Source of the DNA: BOG-1112 sp964635325
GTDB lineage: Bacteria > Bdellovibrionota_B > Oligoflexia > Oligoflexales > Bog-1112
Direction of reading: 5' to 3'
Length of the DNA stretch: 64,000 nucleotides
Assembly: GCA_964635325.1 (NCBI GenBank)
Contig: CAZWOL010000005.1
Span: 1 to 64,000, forward strand
A program made the translations under genes and the position numbers. Under the pieces are notes generated by a model that did no database searches, had not been told where the DNA came from, and saw nothing but the letters and a program-made list of their open reading frames with translations. This document shows, in pieces, positions 8,937 to 17,518 of this stretch (its first letter is position 1; every line of letters starts with the position of its first letter).

Positions 8937-9653
8937 TTATCGATCTGTGGCAGGAACGATGATAGTCTTTGCTTTTTTTCTCAGAATATTTTTTACGAGT
9001 GAAGAATACCCTCCCCCACTAGGAGTGAAGTATTCTGCATTGCACATAAAAATGAAATCTTCGTCAGGATCGAAGTTGATGCGTGTATAGGTGACAAAAC
9101 CATTTTTTTCAAAGAATTCGCGGATTTTATTCACATACACTATGCTTTTTTGCTGTGACTTGGTATCGGAATGAAAGCCTCCGATCAGGGTTACTGACTT
9201 AATGTTGAGTGGGCGTATTTGTTCGATAATTTCTTGGTAGTAACTCAGAGGCTTTACATAGTTAAAACCATTATGGTGCATGATGTAACGTGATAGAAAT
9301 TCTTTGACCATGTAAGGTGTTTTGTCAATTACATCTCCGATGCGCAAATGCACAACGAGCATATCGGGAGGAGGTGTCTGTGTGGGTTGAGTTGTCCTTT
9401 CTTTGAGAATGTCAAGGATGAGATCCAATCTGTTGTCTTCGTCAGTCTTGCGCATGTATTCCGAAGCAATCGAATTTGGAAACTGTGCATAGTGGAGTTC
9501 TCTGCCGTCCTTAGCGTTGCGAGCCATTTTACTTTTGACCATATCGCCTAGCCTATAGCCGAAAGCTTCTTTTTGCTGAGACGACGAGGCACAGTGCCAT
9601 GATGAAAAAATGAAACTAACGAAGAATAAAAAATGCTTCCATTGAGTTAGCAT
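8937..9653 (-). CDS. secreted protein with fucosyltransferase-like (GT11/HxRxGD) motifs
   Basis: A 238-residue protein with an N-terminal hydrophobic export signal (about 7-20, with Cys21 as a possible but atypical lipidation site). Residues 99-110, 'LVVHLRIGDVID', match the HxRxGD nucleotide-sugar-binding motif shared by alpha-1,2-fucosyltransferases (GT11) and protein O-fucosyltransferases. The C-terminal 'FIFMCNAEYFTPSGGGYS' resembles their second conserved region. An export signal is odd for an enzyme needing a nucleotide sugar, so it may instead bind a sugar or act outside the cell; function is unproven. It sits 15 nt downstream of the porin gene on the same strand and is probably co-transcribed. 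Confidence 0.55.
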   Translation of the reverse strand: MLTQWKHFLFFVSFIFSSWHCASSSQQKEAFGYRLGDMVKSKMARNAKDGRELHYAQFPNSIASEYMRKTDEDNRLDLILDILKERTTQPTQTPPPDMLVVHLRIGDVIDKTPYMVKEFLSRYIMHHNGFNYVKPLSYYQEIIEQIRPLNIKSVTLIGGFHSDTKSQQKSIVYVNKIREFFEKNGFVTYTRINFDPDEDFIFMCNAEYFTPSGGGYSSLVKNILRKKAKTIIVPATDR

Positions 9654-9668
9654 GATGGTGTTTTGCTC

Positions 9669-10358
9669 CTAAATTTTGATCGAATAATATGCGTGGAAAC
9701 TCTCATCTTTGGCAGATTTGTCGAGACCTTTCATATCCACAATACGTCGGTTGGTACCAGTTACAGCAATACCAATGTCAGATGAATTTACACGTTGGTG
9801 CAAAGTAATGCGGTAGTCCAGATAGTTTTTGTTTCCAGCATTAACCTCATTTGAAAAAATGCTGTAGCCACCAGAGAGGCCTACAAAGAGCGTGTCTAAA
9901 TGAGGTACTGGAAGATCTGTTTCAGCAACTAAGTAGGTTGCTGAGCTGTTTCGAGCAAAGAATCTTTTGCTGTAAAAAGTGGTGAAATGAAAATAATTTC
10001 CAATCCATGCGCCTATGTGAAAATCTGCGGTGTCTGCAAGTATGGCAAATGGATTGTAATAGTAGCTGACTCCAGCATGAAGTGTGAACAGCTGATGCAG
10101 TGCATAACTGTAGTTTATGTTAGGTTTTAGTTGAACCCCTCGCGCATCATCGGCTCCTACGTTTGTGACAGATGTTCCCACCTTCAATCCGAAATCAAAG
10201 TCGTAGAAAAAGCATCCAGCAACTGTTGGGCTATGATCGGTCTTTGTTATACCTCGAGAGATATAGTCGGAAGAAATGCGGGCCTCGCTGCTAAGTTGAC
10301 TAGCAAATAAAACATTGGGGCTAAAGGCTAGAATAAATCCAAGAGAACGTAAGAACAT
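9669..10358 (-). CDS. TorF-family putative outer-membrane porin (Gcw_chp)
   Basis: A 229-residue outer-membrane protein with a signal peptide ending near 'VLFAS' and the family signature 'ISSDYISRGITKTDHSPTVA' right after it. The rest is alternating aromatic/polar beta-strand sequence. The TorF/Gcw_chp family is predicted to be a beta-barrel of unknown transport specificity. The protein lacks the usual terminal aromatic residue (ends ...YSIKI, with Tyr four from the end). It is the first gene of a two-gene minus-strand unit and is divergent from the beta-barrel-like gene at 10550. Confidence 0.8.
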   Translation of the reverse strand: MFLRSLGFILAFSPNVLFASQLSSEARISSDYISRGITKTDHSPTVAGCFFYDFDFGLKVGTSVTNVGADDARGVQLKPNINYSYALHQLFTLHAGVSYYYNPFAILADTADFHIGAWIGNYFHFTTFYSKRFFARNSSATYLVAETDLPVPHLDTLFVGLSGGYSIFSNEVNAGNKNYLDYRITLHQRVNSSDIGIAVTGTNRRIVDMKGLDKSAKDESFHAYYSIKI

Positions 10359-10505
10359 AGGGCCTCTTCAATTTGAATTTGTGTAGCTTCTTACAAGATA
10401 GCATTCGTTTTGAATGTGCGTCAAAACGATTCAGGCACCTTTCTGGTCGGTGTATATAGGCAAATTTAACCCGTCAAGGCTCGGTCAAAAAAACATCGCC
10501 CTCGA

Positions 10506-10514
10506 TGCTATAAT
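10506..10514 (+). promoter_or_regulatory. extended -10 promoter element upstream of the 10550 gene
   Basis: TGCTATAAT is a perfect TGnTATAAT extended -10 element, 36 nt before the ATG at 10550. The -35 region is A-rich with no good hexamer, as is common for extended -10 promoters. Transcription would begin near 10521 and read through the AAGGAG ribosome site at 10539-10543. Confidence 0.5.
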
Positions 10515-10549
10515 TGTTGAGCAGAACCTTCGCTTACAAGGAGAGATAT

Positions 10550-11224
10550 ATGTCATTTAAGGCAAATTGTATTAAACACTGGATGGTAGGGATTTTTGTT
10601 TTAGCTGAGCTTTGTTTACCTGCAAATCTAAGGGCTGAGGCGAAGTCTTTCCTTTTTACCCTTCCGCTTCTAACTGTAGGTCGTGAAGGGGCTATTCGTG
10701 GGGAATATAATTTGTACCAAAAAGCAGGTCTTGCTTTAGAATGGGCGCAATGGAATGGCAAAGGTGAGCGGGAAGAATTGACGAATGATGAAATCAGAGA
10801 TAATCCTGGAAGCTCTCTCATAACAGAAGGGCGAGACATCGGCGTGATGTTCAGTCGTTACTCTGATCCCAAAAATTTGGGTGGATGGAACTGGGGTCTT
10901 GGAGCAGGGTATCGTACAGTAACAGCGGATTGGACAAGAACACCCTCTCTTTATTCCAAAACCGATGATACAAATGCGCATTACAACGTCAATATCAAGG
11001 GTGCCACGGTATCAGGACGTGTTGGCTACCGTTTTGTTGGTGATAATGTTGGTTTTGCGATTGGAACTTTTTTGGGATTGAAACACTTTCTAGGGCAGGT
11101 TTCTGATATTTCTCACGACGAGTCCGCTGGTTTTCAGCCGATAAGTCAACGCGATCGACGCGCGTTGCAACAAAAACTCGCAACGTCACTAAAGTTAGGA
11201 CTTGAAATTGGTTGGGCTTTCTAA
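10550..11224 (+). CDS. secreted outer-membrane beta-barrel-like protein of unknown function
   Basis: About 224 residues with a signal peptide (positively charged start, hydrophobic core near 'GIFVLAELCLPANLRA'). Glycine- and aromatic-rich strands follow ('GWNWGLGAGYRTVTADW'), and the C-terminus 'LGLEIGWAF' ends in Phe as outer-membrane proteins do. I do not recognise a named family. I chose ATG 10550 because AAGGAGAG lies just upstream and a hydrophobic signal follows. The next gene, a glycosyltransferase, starts within or just after its 3' end, so the two may share a transcript. Confidence 0.6.
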   Translation: MSFKANCIKHWMVGIFVLAELCLPANLRAEAKSFLFTLPLLTVGREGAIRGEYNLYQKAGLALEWAQWNGKGEREELTNDEIRDNPGSSLITEGRDIGVMFSRYSDPKNLGGWNWGLGAGYRTVTADWTRTPSLYSKTDDTNAHYNVNIKGATVSGRVGYRFVGDNVGFAIGTFLGLKHFLGQVSDISHDESAGFQPISQRDRRALQQKLATSLKLGLEIGWAF

Positions 11225-11231
11225 ACGGAAT

Positions 11232-12329
11232 TTGAAGATAGCGATCGATGGTAGAATGATTCATCCCCATGCAATGCATGGAATAGCCCGCTATGTGTTT
11301 GAGCTGGTTCAATGTTTTGGAAAGATGAGTACCGAGCACCAATTTTTTCTGATTGTACTCAAAAACAGTCCGCTTCTAAAAAGAGAATGGCCTCCTCACA
11401 TACGCCTTGTCGAAACAAGTGCTTCTTGGATTAGTTTCACGGAGCAAGTGGTGATTCCTTACATTCTGCATCGTCTTAAAATAGATCTTTTCCATTCTCC
11501 TTCTTTTGTCGCTCCATTTTTTTGCCCATGCAAAATGGTCATGACGATCCATGACTTGAATCACATTATGCTTCCTCAGTACTATACGCCTATGCACCAG
11601 TTTTATTACAACACAGTAGTTCGTTACTCGACACAACGTAGTGCTTGTGTACTGACGGTTTCAAATTTTTCAAAGAGTGAGATCACTAAAAATCTTGAGG
11701 TCCCAGCTGAAAAGGTGTTTGTAACCTACAATGGGGTGTCTGAGATTTACAGGCCAGTCGAAGATGCTGATTTTTTGAGGTATGTCACAGAACTTTATGA
11801 GTTGCCTAGCGAGTTTATTTTGTGTCTCTCCAACAACAAACCACACAAAAATGTTCATCAACTTGTGAAAGCCTATGTGTCCTCAAACCTAAAAACTCCT
11901 CTGGTGTTGGTAGGCTCTGTCGATAATTATCTGATTGGTCTTGCAGAGCAACATGGTAAAAAGCACCAGGTGTATTTTATTCGGTTTATAGAAGAAGAGC
12001 ATCTACCAGCGGTCTACTCACTCTGTCGATTATTTGTCTATCCTTCAAGTTATGAGGGGTTTGGCCTACCTCCACTCGAAGCCCTTTCTTGTGGTGCTCC
12101 AGTGATGGTTGCGCCGACCTCTAGTCTTCCTGAGGTTGTCGGTTCCAATGCTGTCTTTATTGATCCATTGGACCACCAAAGTATGGCTTCTATTTTAGAA
12201 AAAGCTGTTTTGCAATTTGGTATCGAAAATCCTTTTAGAGATTCTGGTATCCGGCATGCAAGAAAATTTTCTTGGTCCGACATGGCTACCAAGACTCTAA
12301 AGCTCTATGAGCAATGTATGGAGTCGTAG
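11232..12329 (+). CDS. glycosyltransferase family 4 protein (first of a tandem pair)
   Basis: About 365 residues with the GT4 (GT-B fold) layout: N-terminal 'KIAIDGRMIH...GIARYV', a middle 'CLSNNKPHKNVHQL' that starts the second Rossmann domain, and the donor-binding 'EGFGLPPLEALSCGAPV' with its EX7E-type glutamates. These enzymes retain anomeric configuration and transfer a sugar, often mannose-like, in surface polysaccharide assembly. TTG 11232 gives the usual short lead to 'KIAIDGR'; TTG 11202 is the alternative. The gene abuts the second GT4 gene with no gap. The sugar and acceptor cannot be told from sequence. Confidence 0.85.
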   Translation: MKIAIDGRMIHPHAMHGIARYVFELVQCFGKMSTEHQFFLIVLKNSPLLKREWPPHIRLVETSASWISFTEQVVIPYILHRLKIDLFHSPSFVAPFFCPCKMVMTIHDLNHIMLPQYYTPMHQFYYNTVVRYSTQRSACVLTVSNFSKSEITKNLEVPAEKVFVTYNGVSEIYRPVEDADFLRYVTELYELPSEFILCLSNNKPHKNVHQLVKAYVSSNLKTPLVLVGSVDNYLIGLAEQHGKKHQVYFIRFIEEEHLPAVYSLCRLFVYPSSYEGFGLPPLEALSCGAPVMVAPTSSLPEVVGSNAVFIDPLDHQSMASILEKAVLQFGIENPFRDSGIRHARKFSWSDMATKTLKLYEQCMES

Positions 12330-13541
12330 ATGCGTATTGGAATCAATGGACGCTTCCTGATGGCTAAGCAGACTGGCGTGCAGCGTGCAGCCTATAATAT
12401 GGTGAGTGCTCTTGTGCGCAACGATCGTTGCAATAGCTATTTCATATTTACTGGAGAGGGTGAGTCTGTCAAAAGAGATTGGGATTTTCCTAATGTGACT
12501 GTAGTTACTTCGCACTTGCGTGCGGGTGAAACCTTACGGAATATGTTGTGGGAACAGATAACATTACCTCGACTTGCAAAGGCTTATAAAGTTGACCTGC
12601 TACATTCCCCTGCAAATATGGCTCCACTGTTTTACAGTGGAAAATCAGTAATTCACATCCATGACCTATGTTTCATCGTCAATCCACATTGGTACAGCTT
12701 TGCTTTTCGCAATTGGTATCGCTTTGTTATTCCGCATATAGTCCGTAAGGCAACGCATGTTGTGACAAACAGTAATAATTCGCGCAATGATCTGATGCAG
12801 TATTGTGGAGTTTCTTCAGAGAAAGTTTCCTTGGTTTATTGGGCTGTGGATGAATCTTTTCTGCAGGAGCAAGCTGGGCAGGTTGATGAAGTTGATCGCC
12901 CACGCAAAGACTACATTTTGTATGTGGGGTCTTTGGAGCCGCGTAAAAATATCAAACGCCTTGTTGAGGCCTATATTGCTTTGCGCAAGGCCCACCCCTC
13001 ATTGAAGACAAAGCTGGTATTAATCGGAGGGGAAAGCCCGCTTTTTGCAGATTTGAGTTTGGTTATCAGAGAATTCAGAGAAGATGTAATCCTCAAAGGT
13101 TTTGTGAATGAAGCTGTATTGAGAGAGTATTATCGCGATGCAAATCTTGTGGTGTATCCAAGCTTGTATGAAGGTTTTGGTTTGCCGCCACTCGAAGCCA
13201 TGGCAAGCGGAACCCCAGTCTTGGTCTCCCAGAATTCATCTTTGCCGGAAGTTGTAGGGGATGCTGCTCTTAGCTTTGATGCTGTGAATGTGGCAGAGCT
13301 GCAGAGTTCTATCTATAAAGTATTGAGCGAACCACAGCTGCGACAGCAAATGATTCTCGCGGGTTATAAGCAGGTCCGCAGGTTTAGTTGGGATAGAGTG
13401 TGTCGAAATATCCTGGGAATCTACAATCGTACCTATTGCGGGCGGCCAATTTCCTTTGCGGATTGGAAGACTCTTCCTGGCCTTACGGCTCAGGCCAGTC
13501 GGCCAAGCAAGGTTTCAGGAGGTTCTCCTGCAATTGTTTGA
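12330..13541 (+). CDS. glycosyltransferase family 4 protein (second of a tandem pair)
   Basis: A 403-residue GT4 enzyme beginning 'MRIGINGRFLM...GVQRA', with 'LYVGSLEPRKNIKRL' and the donor-site motif 'EGFGLPPLEAMASGTPV' near the C-terminus. It is clearly homologous to the preceding gene (same order of motifs, moderate identity), so the two probably arose by old duplication and act one after the other on the same glycan. Its ATG follows the previous stop directly. The last 25 or so residues are Pro/Ser/Ala-rich and outside the family fold. Confidence 0.88.
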   Translation: MRIGINGRFLMAKQTGVQRAAYNMVSALVRNDRCNSYFIFTGEGESVKRDWDFPNVTVVTSHLRAGETLRNMLWEQITLPRLAKAYKVDLLHSPANMAPLFYSGKSVIHIHDLCFIVNPHWYSFAFRNWYRFVIPHIVRKATHVVTNSNNSRNDLMQYCGVSSEKVSLVYWAVDESFLQEQAGQVDEVDRPRKDYILYVGSLEPRKNIKRLVEAYIALRKAHPSLKTKLVLIGGESPLFADLSLVIREFREDVILKGFVNEAVLREYYRDANLVVYPSLYEGFGLPPLEAMASGTPVLVSQNSSLPEVVGDAALSFDAVNVAELQSSIYKVLSEPQLRQQMILAGYKQVRRFSWDRVCRNILGIYNRTYCGRPISFADWKTLPGLTAQASRPSKVSGGSPAIV

Positions 13542-13612
13542 TGAGAAGTGTTGATTTTCCTAACGGATCAGGATATATTCCGCGATTCTTAGACTGTATG
13601 AAGTAGGTAAAA

Positions 13613-13633
13613 ATGCTGGAAAATGACCAGCAT
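13613..13633 (+). other. small hairpin in the rplM leader
   Basis: ATGCTGG and CCAGCAT form a perfect 7-bp inverted repeat around a 7-nt loop, ending 24 nt before the rplM start. It could be part of a leader involved in ribosomal-protein feedback, as known for rplM-rpsI in enterobacteria. There is no sequence match that proves this, and such a short stem can be chance. Confidence 0.3.
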
Positions 13634-13656
13634 GGCTAGCGTTTTTGGAGATATGG

Positions 13657-14103
13657 ATGAGGACCACAAGCATAAGCCCAGCCAGTGTTCGAAGGGACTG
13701 GGTCGTAGTCGACGCAGCTGGACAGACACTCGGAAGACTGGCGACACAAATCGCAGAAGTACTGCGCGGAAAAAACAAACCTTATTTTGTTCCTTATATG
13801 GATTGCGGTGATTTTGTTGTCGTAACCAACGCGGACAAGGTGAATTTGACCGGCCGCAAATGGGATCAAAAGAATTATTACTATCACAGCGGTTATGTCG
13901 GCGGCATTAAAACGACATCTGCTGAGGATATGAAAAGCAAAGCTCCAGACCGTCTGATCCGCTTCGCGGTCCTAGGCATGCTTCCTAAAAACAAGTTGCG
14001 TAAGCGCTTTTTAAGAAAACTTAAAATCTACAAAGACGCAACTCATCCTCACCAGGCGCAGAACCCTGCACCTCTAAAACCGAGAATTGCGAACGGAGTA
14101 TAG
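13657..14103 (+). CDS. rplM: 50S ribosomal protein L13
   Basis: A 148-residue protein matching L13 along its whole length: 'RRDWVVVDAAGQTLGRLAT', 'LRGKNKPYFVPYMDCGD', 'YYYHSGYVGGIK' and 'AVLGMLPKNKLR'. L13 is an early assembly protein of the large subunit. I chose ATG 13657 because GGAG lies at 13647-13650 and the family start fits; a TTG at 13645 is in frame. It is followed after 4 nt by rpsI, the conserved rplM-rpsI pair. Confidence 0.97.
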   Translation: MRTTSISPASVRRDWVVVDAAGQTLGRLATQIAEVLRGKNKPYFVPYMDCGDFVVVTNADKVNLTGRKWDQKNYYYHSGYVGGIKTTSAEDMKSKAPDRLIRFAVLGMLPKNKLRKRFLRKLKIYKDATHPHQAQNPAPLKPRIANGV

Positions 14104-14107
14104 GTTC

Positions 14108-14503
14108 ATGGCAACTAAGTATATTTCAAATACCGTTGGTAAGCGTAAGACTGCAATTGCCCGTCTACACCTTAAAAAAGGTGATGGCAAAATCACGATT
14201 AACGGTCGTAGCTTGGAAGAGTACCTCATCCGTCCGACTTCCCGCGTCCTTATTATGCAGCCATTTGAATTGACAGATAATGTTGGTAAGTTTGATGTAA
14301 ATATCAACGTTATCGGTGGTGGTCTTTCCGGCCAAGCTGGTGCGATTCGTCATTCAATCGCGCGTGCTTTGTCGAAATTAGACGAAGCTCATCACACAAT
14401 TTTGAAACGAGCTGGTCTACTGACTCGCGATGCTCGTAAGAAAGAACGTAAGCTTCCAGGTCAACCTGGTGCTCGTAAGCGCTTCCAGTTCTCTAAGCGC
14501 TAG
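14108..14503 (+). CDS. rpsI: 30S ribosomal protein S9
   Basis: A 131-residue S9 protein with 'GKRKTAIARLHLKKGDGKI', 'GGGLSGQAGAIRHSIARAL' and the classic basic tail 'ARKRFQFSKR' that reaches the P-site tRNA. GGAG at 14095-14098 sets the start at ATG 14108. It is the second gene of the rplM-rpsI operon and is followed by a strong intrinsic terminator. Confidence 0.97.
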   Translation: MATKYISNTVGKRKTAIARLHLKKGDGKITINGRSLEEYLIRPTSRVLIMQPFELTDNVGKFDVNINVIGGGLSGQAGAIRHSIARALSKLDEAHHTILKRAGLLTRDARKKERKLPGQPGARKRFQFSKR

Positions 14504-14558
14504 GATTTTACGCTGGTTTTTTGGGGGGCTTCTGGCTCCAAAGCAATGCGTTTAAGAA

Positions 14559-14597
14559 AAAGGGTGCTGAATCTCATAGATTCAGCACCCTTTTTTT
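14559..14597 (+). terminator. intrinsic terminator of the rplM-rpsI operon
   Basis: Arms 14559-14573 and 14579-14593 are perfectly complementary (15 bp, with core GGGTGCTGAATC), separated by a 5-nt loop and followed by a T run. This is a textbook Rho-independent terminator placed 56 nt after the rpsI stop. Confidence 0.93.
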
Positions 14598-14633
14598 GTT
14601 CCTATGCAATTGCACTGTTGCAATAGTCTCTCT

Positions 14634-15410
14634 CTAGAATTCAATGCGAGGTTGGAGCAAGCGCTGCAGCAAGGATCGGCGACGTTTTCGTCGGGCTTCG
14701 CAGCTTTGAGCGTATTCAGCCTTATCTTGCTTTTGCTTCCTCAGGCTGAGGTACTGCAGCTGTTTCTTATATTTGCTGCCTAACTCACTACGCCACCATT
14801 CCTCCTGCCACAGGCTCACCACAAGATGGGGGGTGAATGGGGAGGAGGCTGCATTCTCACCCAAGTTGGGTTCGTATAAAGTTTTTGTTGGCCCCCATTT
14901 AAATGAGTCGATCGTTTCTAATAGTGCCAAATGGTTGCTGGTTAAGTTGAGGATGTCGGGTTGGCTTGTAATAAAGAGGGCTGAGATTAGGAAACCCAAA
15001 CTCGAAATAAATCTAGCATCGGCATGCTTGGATGCAGGTACCACATTCAAATACTGAGTTTCCAAAGCCCCTTTGTAGCTTTGCAGCTCAGCGATCGCTA
15101 GCCTTTGTCCTTCGTTATCAGTGAGTATCCAGGCGGCCGCAAGTTGGGGAGGAGTCTTTTTCTTGTTAGAGCAGGTGCTGGGTAGTTTGAAGAAATTACC
15201 CCGAAGTGTGTTTCGAAGTTTGACATAGAATTCAAGTGCGTCTTGGTCCCACGCTTCTGGAATAAGCCAACGAAAATCAGCTGTCGATAATGATGTATAG
15301 CGTGAGCTGGGACTGAAGCCATTATGGTATACTTTATTTTTGAAAAGGTCCGAGTTCCCAGCCAAGCTTTTATCTCCAAAGAAAGTTTTGGCTGTCTCTA
15401 AGTTTAACAT
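14634..15410 (-). CDS. uncharacterised protein, divergent from the bactofilin gene
   Basis: About 258 residues from ATG 15410; a longer version would start at 15527 but would overlap the bactofilin gene. I recognise no family. It has no signal peptide or membrane helix. The middle has an alpha/beta pattern with 'AAAWILTDNEGQRLAIAELQ' and 'ADARFISSLGFLISALFI'. The last 60 residues are very basic and helical ('EARRKRRRSLLQRLLQ'), which could bind nucleic acid or membrane phosphate groups. Convergence with the rpsI terminator and divergence from the bactofilin gene leave it as a single-gene unit. Confidence 0.6.
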   Translation of the reverse strand: MLNLETAKTFFGDKSLAGNSDLFKNKVYHNGFSPSSRYTSLSTADFRWLIPEAWDQDALEFYVKLRNTLRGNFFKLPSTCSNKKKTPPQLAAAWILTDNEGQRLAIAELQSYKGALETQYLNVVPASKHADARFISSLGFLISALFITSQPDILNLTSNHLALLETIDSFKWGPTKTLYEPNLGENAASSPFTPHLVVSLWQEEWWRSELGSKYKKQLQYLSLRKQKQDKAEYAQSCEARRKRRRSLLQRLLQPRIEF

Positions 15411-15458
15411 GGTTTTGGTAAAGGCCCTCCAAGGCTGTTCATTGAGGAGAGAAAGCAA

Positions 15459-15920
15459 ATGACATTTTTTAATGGTGACAAACGAGTCGGAGCAAGTGCC
15501 AGTAAGCGTCGTGGTGTGGGCTTGCAAGAATCTGCTGTAACGATCTTGACATCAGGATGTCATTTTACCGGCAAACTCTATTGCAAGGGCTCTAGTCGTA
15601 TCGGAGGTCGTATTGAAGGTGAGATTATCTCTGAGGGGCTCTTGATTATAGAAGAGGGAGCCAACATTAATGCCAATGTCAAAGCTGAAGAAACGATTGT
15701 GCATGGCCGTTTCACAGGGCGCTTAGAGGCATCGGTAAAGGTTGAATTTGCAGAGACAGCAAGTTTTGAAGGAGACTTAGAGACGCCTTCGCTTCTTGTG
15801 AATGAAGGAGCGCAATTTAACGGTCGCGTCACCATGCAGAGTGTTCCAGCAGTTGAGGAATTGCATCGAAAAAAATCTCACAAAGAAAACCCTCTTCCTG
15901 AAATCAGCATCTCCAAATAG
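15459..15920 (+). CDS. bactofilin (polymer-forming cytoskeletal protein)
   Basis: A 153-residue bactofilin with a short disordered N-terminus and a central right-handed beta-helix domain (about 27-125). It shows the typical repeating 'G...G.I.GEI..EG.L.I.EGA' pattern, for example 'IGGRIEGEIISEGLLIIEEG' and 'SFEGDLETPSLLVNEGA'. Bactofilins polymerise without nucleotide and help to position cell-wall enzymes, appendages or chromosome factors. The C-terminal tail is Lys/Glu-rich. No peptidoglycan hydrolase (a frequent neighbour of bactofilin genes) is next to it, so its specific role is open. Confidence 0.9.
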   Translation: MTFFNGDKRVGASASKRRGVGLQESAVTILTSGCHFTGKLYCKGSSRIGGRIEGEIISEGLLIIEEGANINANVKAEETIVHGRFTGRLEASVKVEFAETASFEGDLETPSLLVNEGAQFNGRVTMQSVPAVEELHRKKSHKENPLPEISISK

Positions 15921-16257
15921 TTTTCTGTCTCACCGCAGTCTATTCACCAAGAATTACATAGAATTTCAATACTAGTCCGCCTAATACTATATCGGTTTGA
16001 CATCGAGAGTGGGAAAATCATTCCCAAAAAAGATGCGTATAGAATATGCAGGTTGATATTTCCTATTCAAAAAGACGCATACTCTATGGGCTTGTCGTGG
16101 ACTGGGGGATTTTTGCCGACTCATCGGTTGTAAGAGATTAACCTTAGTGGGACGATTAGAGGGTGTCTGGAAAAATTGCGAGACTGCATGTAACTTTATT
16201 GATTCTTTCCGACTTTCTTAAACGTAGAGGACGATAGATAGAGAAGGGTGCGAAACG
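15921..16257. other. 337-nt intergenic region upstream of sucB with inverted repeats
   Basis: No gene seen. It holds a short inverted repeat GGGAA-AATCA-TTCCC (about 16011-16025). A pair of related segments in inverted orientation (around 16034-16048 and 16065-16080, sharing GCATA-TCTAT) could form a regulator-binding site or a hairpin. A TTGACA at 15997-16002 has no convincing -10 at normal spacing. The promoter of the sucB-lpd-sucA cluster presumably lies here. Confidence 0.35.
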
Positions 16258-17514
16258 ATGGCTATCGATGTGAAGGTACCGGGTGTTGGCGAGTCTGTAC
16301 AAGAAGGTATGATCGCCTCATGGTCCAAAAAAAATGGGGATGCTATTCAGCAAGATGATGTCTTGTGTGAGCTTGAGACCGACAAAGCTACTGTTGAAAT
16401 CGTTGCTGAGAATGCCGGTACTCTGACCATCCTTGTTGAAGCTGGTAAGGTTGTCAAAGTTGGTGAAGTGATTGCTCGCATTGAAGCTGGGGCACAAGCT
16501 AGTGCAGGCAAAGGTGAAGAACCCAAAGCTGCAGTAACAAGTCAAGCAGCACCTGCTCCTACTTCAAAAGTAGAAAATGCAAAAGAAAACTCGGCTTCTC
16601 AGGACAAAGAACATGGTCCTGCTGTGCGTCGTATGCTTTCCGAGACAAATATAGATCCAAGTAGCGTCACAGCGACCGGTAAGGGAGGCCGCCTAACCAA
16701 GGGTGATCTGCTCGAAGCTATGGAGAAAAAATCTTCGACAAAAACGTCAGAAGTACCCAAGAAAGACGATAAGAAGCTTTCGCAATCAGTCCCTACTATA
16801 GTCCCAGGGTCTCGTGGTGAAACACGTGAACCAATGTCGATGCTGCGTCGAAAAATTGCAAAACGTCTTGTGGAATCTCAACACACAGCAGCCATATTGA
16901 CGACCTTTAATGAGGTCGACATGAGTGCTGTGATGAATCTGCGTAACAAATACAAAGATGTCTTCGAAAAACGTTATGGTCTCAAGCTTGGGTTCATGGG
17001 CTTCTTTCTAAAGGCTAGCGTTTGGGCTCTCAATGAGTTTCCACGGGTTAATGCATCCATTGAGAATGACGAGATTGTCTACCATCACTATAGCGACATT
17101 GGGGTTGCTGTTTCGACGGAAAAGGGTCTCTTGGTACCTGTCATTCGTAATGTTGAGCAGATGAGTGTTAAAGATATTGAGCAAGCGATTAACGATATGG
17201 CTGTCAAAGCACGTGCCAACAAAATTTCCTTAGATGATCTTTCTGGTGGCACCTTTACCGTTTCTAACGGGGGTATTTTCGGTTCTTTGCTTTCGACACC
17301 GATCATCAATCCACCACAAACTGCAATTTTGGGCATGCACAAAATTCAGCAGCGTCCGATGGTACTCGAAGATGGACGTATCGAAGCTCGACCGATGATG
17401 TATCTAGCTATGTCGTACGATCATCGTTTGATCGATGGTAAAGAAGCTGTCCAATTCTTAGTGAAAGTTAAAGAGATCATCGAAGATCCAAGTCGCTTGC
17501 TGTTGGGAGTATAG
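16258..17514 (+). CDS. sucB: dihydrolipoyllysine-residue succinyltransferase (E2 of 2-oxoglutarate dehydrogenase)
   Basis: A 418-residue E2. It has one lipoyl domain (residues 1-77, lipoylated Lys43 in 'ELETDKATVEI'), an Ala/Lys/Pro linker, a peripheral-subunit-binding domain (about 117-156, 'GPAVRRMLSETNI...GRLTKGDLLEAME') and the catalytic trimer-forming domain (about 190-418) with 'YDHRLIDGKEAVQFL' carrying the active-site His. It passes the succinyl group to CoA in the TCA cycle. Together with the E3 and E1 genes downstream it gives a complete complex. It starts 4 nt before lpd. Confidence 0.95.
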   Translation: MAIDVKVPGVGESVQEGMIASWSKKNGDAIQQDDVLCELETDKATVEIVAENAGTLTILVEAGKVVKVGEVIARIEAGAQASAGKGEEPKAAVTSQAAPAPTSKVENAKENSASQDKEHGPAVRRMLSETNIDPSSVTATGKGGRLTKGDLLEAMEKKSSTKTSEVPKKDDKKLSQSVPTIVPGSRGETREPMSMLRRKIAKRLVESQHTAAILTTFNEVDMSAVMNLRNKYKDVFEKRYGLKLGFMGFFLKASVWALNEFPRVNASIENDEIVYHHYSDIGVAVSTEKGLLVPVIRNVEQMSVKDIEQAINDMAVKARANKISLDDLSGGTFTVSNGGIFGSLLSTPIINPPQTAILGMHKIQQRPMVLEDGRIEARPMMYLAMSYDHRLIDGKEAVQFLVKVKEIIEDPSRLLLGV

Positions 17515-17518
17515 GACG

